A stretch of DNA of 64,000 nt from Hyphomicrobiales bacterium (GTDB taxonomy: Bacteria; Pseudomonadota; Alphaproteobacteria; Rhizobiales; Rhizobiaceae), in contig UEHQ01000037.1 of the NCBI GenBank assembly GCA_900489925.1, forward strand, positions 1-64,000, written 5' to 3'. Positions 58,310 through 64,000 of this stretch are shown piece after piece. Below the pieces are notes generated by a model. The model saw only the letters and a list, made by a program, of their open reading frames with translations, had not been told where the DNA came from and searched no databases. The position numbers were made by a program, and so were the translations under genes. How positions within the stretch are numbered: position 1 is the first letter of the stretch; each line of letters opens with the position of its first letter.

Positions 58310-58368
58310 AAAAGCCCGTCAAGCACGTGCCAATCGTTTGCGCTTTTTCCAGTCAGGAGGTGACCAAA

Positions 58369-58572
58369 ATGCCAGACCAAAACATCTTGGCCGAAGCAAA
58401 GCCTCGCTTGGAGACGCTCGTAAACGGACTGGTGGCGGAAGGCGCGGAGCGCAACGCTGTGCTCTATGTCCTCGAGAAGGAGATCGGCAATCTCCGACGT
58501 TGGCAGGCGAACGCTTCTATCGATCGCGCGACCCTCGAAGAGCCGTCAAACGATTGGCCATCCGCTGAATGA
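58369..58572 (+). CDS. Small helical protein, 67 residues
   Basis: ATG 58369 follows an ideal AGGAGG site with eight-base spacing. Sequence MPDQNILAEAKPRLETLVNG then LVAEGAERNAVLYVLEKEIG: amphipathic helices, acidic, no signal. The longer open frame is a different-context extension and is rejected. No family recognised; the strong ribosome site supports real translation. Confidence 0.65.
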   Translation: MPDQNILAEAKPRLETLVNGLVAEGAERNAVLYVLEKEIGNLRRWQANASIDRATLEEPSNDWPSAE

Positions 58573-58679
58573 CATTTGCAGCGAACACACGCGACGTCGA
58601 GCCGAAACATGCCGCGCGAGTATTTCGCGCTGGGGCTGGCGGCCGATAGCAGACCGACCGCAGACCCAGAGCGGCAAGG

Positions 58680-59237
58680 TTAGTTCTCGATCTGCTGCTC
58701 AGCAACTACGCTCGCCACCACCTCATCGGCGCCGTTCGGATAGAGGGGGAGGTCGAGAGTCACCGCCTCCTTGGAGCCTTCCCGGTCGATGGTGAAGAAC
58801 TTCCGCGAGCGAACCGCACCGCTTTGCTGCCCGGACGGAATGGCATGTCTGCTCGTGGTAAGGAACCGCTCGAATTGCTCTGCGCCGATCCCCGCGAAGG
58901 CCATGCTGCAGCTCTCGACCGCCTTCCCACCGACGCTAGCCTTCGCGACAACAAGCGCCTCGAACGGCTTGTCGCCGCCTGTCTGCACGATCCAGCCATC
59001 GAAGGCAGTCGGCTGGTTGAGGGGCACGATGCCCAGTGTGATGTCCTCGGCCAGGGCAGTCCATTCACGCTCCTTGGCGAACGCTACTGTGCGGTCGTAT
59101 CGTGGACCTTGATCCAGGCACCTTTTGGCGAATAGGTCAAACCGGGAGGACGTCTCGTCCGCCATGGCGGAGGGCGCAAGCAGACTTGTCGCCACCGCCA
59201 GCCGAAGCATCATCGACGTCATGGGCCGTGGTCTCAT
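58680..59237 (-). CDS. Secreted hypothetical protein
   Basis: 185 residues with a Sec signal (MTSMMLRLAVATSLLAPSAMA-D; the start may be the first or the sixth codon). The mature domain of about 158 residues has two cysteines far apart (RCLDQGP, ESCSMAF), probably a disulfide. I recognise no catalytic motif. It is probably periplasmic. The gene is convergent with the small proteins at 58073-58572. Confidence 0.65.
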   Translation of the reverse strand: MRPRPMTSMMLRLAVATSLLAPSAMADETSSRFDLFAKRCLDQGPRYDRTVAFAKEREWTALAEDITLGIVPLNQPTAFDGWIVQTGGDKPFEALVVAKASVGGKAVESCSMAFAGIGAEQFERFLTTSRHAIPSGQQSGAVRSRKFFTIDREGSKEAVTLDLPLYPNGADEVVASVVAEQQIEN

Positions 59238-59499
59238 CGCATTCCAATCCTGCTTGGTGGTTCAGTACCAGAATTCAATACCGCGGCTGTGACGCGCAAA
59301 GCCAAAACCAGGAGCGCGAGCCGCAGAATCCTCAAATATCCCATGCGAACCCAGAGTACCACAACGAGCACATCACCGAGCCGGTCGACGGACAACGCCT
59401 ACGTGACATTACACAAAGCCTTCATAACTCAATGCGCAGTTTGCTTCTTTGTGCCGAGCAGCTACCTTCAACCATCGTCATCAACCAGACAGGGTCGAC

Positions 59500-60801
59500 T
59501 TGTACACCGAAATCGCAATCGTGATCTTCTTGACCGTCCTCAACGGCGTCCTCGCCATGTCGGAGCTAGCCGTCGTCTCCGCACGCCAAGCCCGCCTCAA
59601 GGTCCTTGCCGACCATGGAAGCCGTGGCGCCCGGCTGGCAATCCGCCTGGCGGAGGATCCTGGCCGCTTCCTTTCGACGGTTCAGATCGGCATCACGCTC
59701 GTCGGCGTTCTCTCCGGCGCCTTCTCAGGAGCGACGCTCGGTGCGCGGTTGTCCTCCTGGCTACTGGCACAAGGCCTGCCGGCAGCTTGGGCGGATGCCT
59801 TGGGCGTCGGTTCGGTGGTGGTACTCATCACCTATCTGTCGCTCATCGTCGGCGAGCTTGTTCCCAAGCAGATGGCGCTACGCGCTCCCGAGGCCGTTGC
59901 CGCGAAGGTAGCGCCGACAATGACCTACCTTTCGAGGTTCGCGCTTCCCCTCGTGTGGCTCCTCGACAAGTCAGGCAAGCTGGTGCTCGGCCTACTTGGT
60001 CAAACTGGCAAGGGAACGGGCAGCGTCACAGACGAGGAGATCAAGACAGTGCTGGCCGAAGCCCAGAGCGCGGGCGTGATCGAGAGCGAGGAATCGGCCA
60101 TGATCACGGGCGTGATGCGTCTGGCCGACCGAACGGCCCGTGCGCTCATGACGCCCAGAAGGGATGTCGATCTCGTCGACGTCGAGGACACTCCCGAAAA
60201 AGTCCGGGCCGTCGTCCAGAAGAGTGCAAGGTCACGCCTTCCCGCAAGGCGCGGAAGCTCCGACGAGATCGTGGGCGTCATCGCGGTCAAGGATTACTAC
60301 AACGCGCTCGCCTCCGGCCAAGTTGACGTCGTGTCGCTTGTTAGGGAAGTGCCGGTTGTCTCAGATCTTGCCCCAGCCACAATCGTGATCGGGGCGTTGC
60401 GCAGGTCGTCGCAACACATGGTTCTCGTTTACGACGAATACGGCCACTTCGAAGGCATCGTAACCTCCGGCGACATCCTCGAATCCGTGATGGGCGTGCT
60501 CGGCGACGACGGCGTTGGAGACGAACAGGCGATCAAGAGAAGAGATGATGGTTCCTATCTCGTCTCGGGGTGGACCCCGATCGACGAATTCGTCGAGTTC
60601 ATGAATTTCCCGAAGGACGACGACATTGAATATCAGACGGTCGCGGGCCTTGTTCTGGAGGAACTAAAGCACCTTCCGGAGTTGGGGGAAACCTTCGAGA
60701 AATCAGGCTGGAAGTTCGAGGTTATCGATCTCGACGGGCGCCGCGTGGACAAGCTGCTCGTAACCGCTCCACAGAAGGACGCCGATGCGATGGATATCTG
60801 A
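59500..60801 (+). CDS. CNNM/CorC-HlyC family membrane protein with CBS pair
   Basis: 433 residues from TTG 59500 after an AGGG; the longer ATG frame starts with a non-membrane sequence. The DUF21 membrane domain (about 1-190) shows AMSELAVVSARQARL and QIGITLVGVLSGAFSGATLG. A CBS pair follows (about 205-335, MTPRRDVDLVDV to VYDEYGHFEGIVTSGDILE), then the CorC_HlyC domain at the end (DGSYLVSGWTPIDEF, YQTVAGLVLEELKHLPELGE). The family is linked to magnesium/cobalt transport. It is often misnamed hemolysin. Confidence 0.9.
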   Translation: MYTEIAIVIFLTVLNGVLAMSELAVVSARQARLKVLADHGSRGARLAIRLAEDPGRFLSTVQIGITLVGVLSGAFSGATLGARLSSWLLAQGLPAAWADALGVGSVVVLITYLSLIVGELVPKQMALRAPEAVAAKVAPTMTYLSRFALPLVWLLDKSGKLVLGLLGQTGKGTGSVTDEEIKTVLAEAQSAGVIESEESAMITGVMRLADRTARALMTPRRDVDLVDVEDTPEKVRAVVQKSARSRLPARRGSSDEIVGVIAVKDYYNALASGQVDVVSLVREVPVVSDLAPATIVIGALRRSSQHMVLVYDEYGHFEGIVTSGDILESVMGVLGDDGVGDEQAIKRRDDGSYLVSGWTPIDEFVEFMNFPKDDDIEYQTVAGLVLEELKHLPELGETFEKSGWKFEVIDLDGRRVDKLLVTAPQKDADAMDI

Positions 60802-61104
60802 CCGTGTAGTACAGCTATCGGCGCGGTGGCTTCACCGGCTAGCCGTGCCACGTCAGCTGTTTTGTCAGCTTACTAACTGGCGCCTGCGCTGAGGCGCCTA
60901 GTCAAAACCCGACGTGCGCACAAATAAATAACTATTTAGATACAAATTTTTCGTTATTATCTTCAATTACTTACATGATTTCCTCAGCCTCGCACCACCA
61001 AATCCAGCCTTGACAGACCCGACCTTTCGCTGTCTGTCTTGATCATGGAGGACGTCGGGACGGAGCGCCTGACGTGAGGAGCTTTCGAGGAGGAAATTGC
61101 TGCC
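60802..61104. promoter_or_regulatory. AT-rich promoter region before tandem Gfo/Idh genes
   Basis: It contains a hairpin GGCGCCT / AGGCGCC (60879-60898) that may end the CorC-type gene's transcript, although it has no U tract. An AT-rich block follows at 60920-60975 with the palindrome TAAATA-AC-TATTTA (60925-60938). The block is a plausible promoter/operator for the oxidoreductase pair. No gene is seen. Confidence 0.4.
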
Positions 61105-62115
61105 ATGTTGAGATTTGCCGTCGTCGGGATCGACCATGGGCATACGTTCGATCACGTGAAGGGCCTGCTTGCATCAGGCGCCGAGTTCGTCGGCTATTGC
61201 CCGCAGACATCCGTTCCGGCGCTGCGCGAGAATTTCGAGAAAACCTACCCCGAGATACCGCAGATCGACCGCGATACGCTGTTTGCCGATCCATCGATCG
61301 ACGTGATCTGCATTGCCGCCATACCCTGCGATCGGGCCGGGCTCGCCGTCCGGGCCATGAGAGCCGGTAAGGATGTGATGACCGACAAGCCAGGGGTGAC
61401 GACGTTTGCCCAGCTTGAGGAGGTCAGGAAAACGGTTGCGGAAACCGGGCGCATCTTTTCGATCTGCTTTTCCGAGCGCCACTGCGTCCGCTCGGCGGTC
61501 AAGGCGGGAAAGCTGATCCGGGACGGTGCGATCGGGACCGTCATCCAGACGATCGGCATGGGTCCGCACCGACTGCAGCTGCCGACCCGGCCAGAGTGGT
61601 TCTTCGACCCCGAGAAATTCGGTGGCATCATCGTGGATATCGCCTCGCATCAGGTCGATCAGTTTCTCTTCTACACCGGCTCGGCAACGGGCGAGGTGGT
61701 CGCAAGCTCGATCGGCAATTTCGGCATGTCGGAAAAGCCGGCCTTCGAGGATTTCGGCGAGGTGCTGCTTCGCTCCGACAGAGCGTCCGGCTATGTGCGT
61801 GTCGACTGGTTCACGCCAGAGGCCCTGCCGACCTGGGGCGACGGGCGCCTGACGATCCTCGGCACCAAGGGCTATATCGAACTGCGCAAGTACATCGATA
61901 TTACAGGCCGGCCGGGCAAAGATCATCTGTTCCTGGTCAACGGGACCGAGATGACGCACATCGATTGCAGCAGCGAGAAGCTCGACTATTTCGACGCCTT
62001 CGCTGCAGACGTGCGCGATCGTACTCAGACGGCGATGTCACAGGAGCACGTCTACGAGGTCTGCCGCCTGTCGCTCGAAGCACAGTCTCGAGCCGCACGG
62101 CTGGGTGCAAGGTGA
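61105..62115 (+). CDS. Gfo/Idh/MocA-family oxidoreductase
   Basis: 336 residues preceded by GAGGAGG. The N-terminal Rossmann domain begins LRFAVVGIDHGHTFDHVKG; the usual GxGxxG is replaced by GIDHGHT, as in a subset of the family. The EKP position reads DKPGVTTFAQL (near 93). The C-terminal domain contains GGIIVDIASHQVDQFLFYTG with the catalytic Asp-x3-His. It probably oxidises a sugar or inositol with NAD(P). It forms an operon with the next, paralogous gene. Confidence 0.88.
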   Translation: MLRFAVVGIDHGHTFDHVKGLLASGAEFVGYCPQTSVPALRENFEKTYPEIPQIDRDTLFADPSIDVICIAAIPCDRAGLAVRAMRAGKDVMTDKPGVTTFAQLEEVRKTVAETGRIFSICFSERHCVRSAVKAGKLIRDGAIGTVIQTIGMGPHRLQLPTRPEWFFDPEKFGGIIVDIASHQVDQFLFYTGSATGEVVASSIGNFGMSEKPAFEDFGEVLLRSDRASGYVRVDWFTPEALPTWGDGRLTILGTKGYIELRKYIDITGRPGKDHLFLVNGTEMTHIDCSSEKLDYFDAFAADVRDRTQTAMSQEHVYEVCRLSLEAQSRAARLGAR

Positions 62116-62125
62116 GGGCCGAAGC

Positions 62126-63217
62126 ATGACCAGGAAATTTCGCGTTGGCGTCATCGGAGCAGGCATCGCCGCCCGCCATCTGACAGGCTTTGCCTGGAAC
62201 AAGGGCCTCTACGAGGTTGTGGTTCTCTGCTCGCTTGACGAAGATCGGGGAAGGGCGCTCTGCGAGGAGTTCAATATTCCTGAGTATACGCAGGATGCCG
62301 AAGCGATGATTGCGAGGGCCGATCTCGATATCATCGACATCTGCACCCCGCCAAGCTCGCATTTCGAGCTTTGCCGCAAGGCAATCGAGGCCGGCAAGCA
62401 CGTCATCTGCGAGAAGCCGCTGTTCGGTTCCATCGCCGAAGTCGACGAGATGAGCCAGATCGTCGTCAAGGCCGCGGGTCCGCGGCTTATGCCGATCTTC
62501 CAGTACCGTTACGGCTCGGGCCTGCAGAAGCTGAAGCTGCTGATGGAGCTCGGCCTCACCGGTGCACCGTTCCTGACGACGATCGAAACCCATTGGTGGC
62601 GCGGCCCCGACTATTATGCGGTCCCGTGGCGCGGCAAATGGGCGACGGAACTCGGCGGCGGCCTGCTCGGTCACGCGATTCACGCGCACGACATGCTGAA
62701 TTATGTGCATGGTGCCTGTGCCGAGATCTTCTCCTATGGGGTCACGCTGGTGAATCCGATCGAGGTCGAAGATACGGCTGCACTTTCGGTGAAGATGAAG
62801 AACGGTTCTCTGGCAAGCCTGTCGATGACGCTTGGCTCCCGAAAAGAGATTTCGCGCCTCCGCTTCTGCTTCAACGACCTCGTCGCCGAAAGCATCCTCG
62901 AGCCTTACACGATGGGCCGCGATCCGTGGACCTTCATCGCCGGCGACGAGGAACACCAGAAGCGCGTGGATGAGGCACTGGCACGCTACGAGCCACAGGA
63001 GGATGGCTATACGCGCCAGTTCGAATTGTTCCATGAGAGCCTTCTCGCCGGCCAGGAGCCGCCGGTGACGCTTGCGGATGCCCGCAACTCGCTTGAACTG
63101 GTGACAGCCGCCTATCAGTCACAGCGTACCGGCCGCCCCACGCCGCTGCCGATCCTTGCCGATCACCCGCTTTATCGTTCGTGGCTTCCGGAGGGACAGC
63201 GACAGGCCGCCGGCTGA
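62126..63217 (+). CDS. Gfo/Idh/MocA-family oxidoreductase (second gene of pair)
   Basis: 363 residues from ATG 62126, ten bases after the previous stop, with AGGTGAGGG upstream. The canonical nucleotide motif GVIGAGIAARHL is at about 8-19, CEKPLFGS near 94-101, and the substrate-domain motif GGGLLGHAIHAHDMLNYVHG near 180. It acts on a related substrate to the first gene, perhaps in a successive oxidation/reduction (epimerisation) pair. No transporter is adjacent. Confidence 0.9.
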   Translation: MTRKFRVGVIGAGIAARHLTGFAWNKGLYEVVVLCSLDEDRGRALCEEFNIPEYTQDAEAMIARADLDIIDICTPPSSHFELCRKAIEAGKHVICEKPLFGSIAEVDEMSQIVVKAAGPRLMPIFQYRYGSGLQKLKLLMELGLTGAPFLTTIETHWWRGPDYYAVPWRGKWATELGGGLLGHAIHAHDMLNYVHGACAEIFSYGVTLVNPIEVEDTAALSVKMKNGSLASLSMTLGSRKEISRLRFCFNDLVAESILEPYTMGRDPWTFIAGDEEHQKRVDEALARYEPQEDGYTRQFELFHESLLAGQEPPVTLADARNSLELVTAAYQSQRTGRPTPLPILADHPLYRSWLPEGQRQAAG

Positions 63218-63342
63218 AGAAGATCTCGTAGCAACTATGAAGAAAATCAGATGAGATCGATGCTGTCGAAGTAACGACTTGATAAGTTCGATTTGCAAAC
63301 CTCGATCCATCGATTTTCATTCTTGCGTTGTCGAGGTCATTC

Positions 63343-63597
63343 ATGTTTCGAAGCAAAGACGATTGGATCAACCAGCGCGCCTATGCGATCTGGGAGGCGG
63401 CTGGTCGGCCGCAGGGACACGGCAGCGAACACTGGCAGCAGGCAGCATGCGAGTATGAGATGCTGGAAAGGACGCGGGCGTCCGTCGATGGCAGCGAACT
63501 GATCGAGCGACTGAAGACGATGGGACGGCTGATGCGCGCGGCCGATGAGCAGAGTGCGCCCACCAGCAAAACGGCCAAGCGCTCCTCCGCGCGCTGA
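63343..63597 (+). CDS. DUF2934-family small protein
   Basis: 84 residues from ATG 63343 with GAGG six bases upstream. DWINQRAYAIWEAAGRPQGHGSEHWQQA is the DUF2934 signature (about 6-33), found widely in rhizobia, often several copies per genome. The tail is charged and ends with a Lys/Arg-rich SKTAKRSSAR. The function is unknown; the domain is thought to be soluble and helical. Confidence 0.8.
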   Translation: MFRSKDDWINQRAYAIWEAAGRPQGHGSEHWQQAACEYEMLERTRASVDGSELIERLKTMGRLMRAADEQSAPTSKTAKRSSAR

Positions 63598-63724
63598 GGC
63601 ACCCCCCCGCCTCCCGATCCCGGTCTAGCCGACCGGCGACGAACCTCCTATAGAATGGCGTAGATCGCACCGATGCTCCTTACGTGGAGCAACCGTTTTG
63701 CCGCACATTCAGAGATGAGACAGC

Positions 63725-64000
63725 ATGAGCCAGCTCCCCCAGATCGATTACGACACAGCCTCGGAAGAGATCCGCGCAGCGCACGACGAGGAAATGCGTG
63801 TGCGTGGGCGCATGACCAACATGAAACGAACGCTGCTGCATTCGCCGGCCGCGCACCGCATCTACGCCGAATGGTTCACGCTTCGCGGCGAGCTTGCCGC
63901 GATCAAGGATCGGCCGATCTGGATTTTCTCTCACGCCATTTCCAAGGCCAGTAACTCCAGGATCGCCGTCACCTTCTTTCGTCGTGCCCTGATCAATGCC
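63725..64000 (+). CDS. Carboxymuconolactone decarboxylase/AhpD-like protein, 5' part (partial)
   Basis: Ninety-two codons from ATG 63725 run to the window edge: MSQLPQIDYDTASEEIRAAH then DEEMRVRGRMTNMKRTLLHS, and later IWIFSHAISKASNSRIAVTFFRRALINA. The pattern (RMTNMKRTLLHSPAAHRIYAEWFTLR) matches AhpD-fold carboxymuconolactone-decarboxylase-like proteins. The CxxC redox motif expected in peroxidatic members would lie near the SHAISKAS region, where Ser-x6-Ser replaces Cys, so this copy may not be a peroxidase. The C-terminus is beyond the window. Confidence 0.65.
   Translation, partial: MSQLPQIDYDTASEEIRAAHDEEMRVRGRMTNMKRTLLHSPAAHRIYAEWFTLRGELAAIKDRPIWIFSHAISKASNSRIAVTFFRRALINA

Noticed and set aside
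61937..63034. 365-codon minus-strand open frame
   Set aside because: It lies opposite the second Gfo/Idh gene, which has clear cofactor motifs; the antisense product resembles no protein.
1..64000. Insertion sequences, integrases, CRISPR arrays, tRNA or rRNA genes
   Set aside because: No transposase or integrase motifs, no regularly spaced repeats and no tRNA-like cloverleaf were noticed; a dedicated scan was not possible.

Overview
The window is part of a secondary replicon (plasmid or chromid) of a Rhizobiaceae-type alphaproteobacterium. The key evidence is a complete minus-strand repABC replication and partition module at about 2.0-5.7 kb, with the counter-transcribed RNA gene between repB and repC. 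The G+C-rich composition, the many periplasmic-binding-protein transporters, the GntR/LysR/AraC/MarR regulators beside catabolic operons and the DUF882, DUF2291 and DUF2934 proteins fit the same group. I saw no rRNA, tRNA, insertion sequence, prophage or CRISPR array.

Layout. 1-1.9 kb: end of an ABC importer operon (ATPase tail and two permeases). 2.0-5.7 kb: repCBA. 6.1-9.5 kb: a DUF882 M15-like protein and an orphan N,N-dimethylformamidase large-subunit homologue. 9.5-20.4 kb: a minus-strand series of genes (HisD-family dehydrogenase, zinc alcohol dehydrogenase, GntR/UTRA regulator, APH-fold kinase, FMN alpha-hydroxyacid dehydrogenase, then an SsuABC/TauABC-family importer), plus an SDR gene and a divergent HisC-family aminotransferase. 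Two GTNTANAC operators mark this as one GntR-controlled regulon. The HisD homologue has lost residues needed for histidinol oxidation and resembles the sulfopropanediol dehydrogenase HpsN. The substrate of the whole set is unknown, and I consider this the best candidate for an undescribed pathway.

20.6-23.7 kb: a small lipoprotein, two tandem MarR paralogues and a divergent ClC-type transporter, with a near-perfect palindromic operator over the promoter. 23.7-38.3 kb: what appears to be a complete D-apiose catabolic locus. It has a ribose-type importer, apiose dehydrogenase, apionolactonase, apionate oxidoisomerase, 3-oxo-isoapionate kinase and a RuBisCO-like decarboxylase. TPI-like and RpiB-like tetrulose phosphate isomerases, DhaKL and a FadR-type regulator complete it. 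A shared motif lies in front of both operons.

38.3-43.6 kb: an XRE regulator, a lipoprotein and two Weimberg-pathway enzymes (pentonate dehydratase and 2-keto-3-deoxy-pentonate dehydratase) with a divergent LysR regulator. 43.6-50.9 kb: AraC regulator, a CUT1 sugar importer and a Gfo/Idh-aldo/keto reductase fusion, closed by a strong terminator. 51-60.8 kb: a mosaic of single genes (DUF2147, SDR, Kup, PNPOx-like, TIM-barrel isomerase, exonuclease III, small rhizobial proteins, CorC/HlyC-type protein). 61.1-64 kb: two tandem Gfo/Idh oxidoreductases, DUF2934 and the start of a carboxymuconolactone-decarboxylase-like gene.

Overall the segment is a catabolic accessory region for plant-derived sugars and possibly organosulfonates, built around a replication origin. 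All function calls come from reading motifs and gene context; no database search was run.
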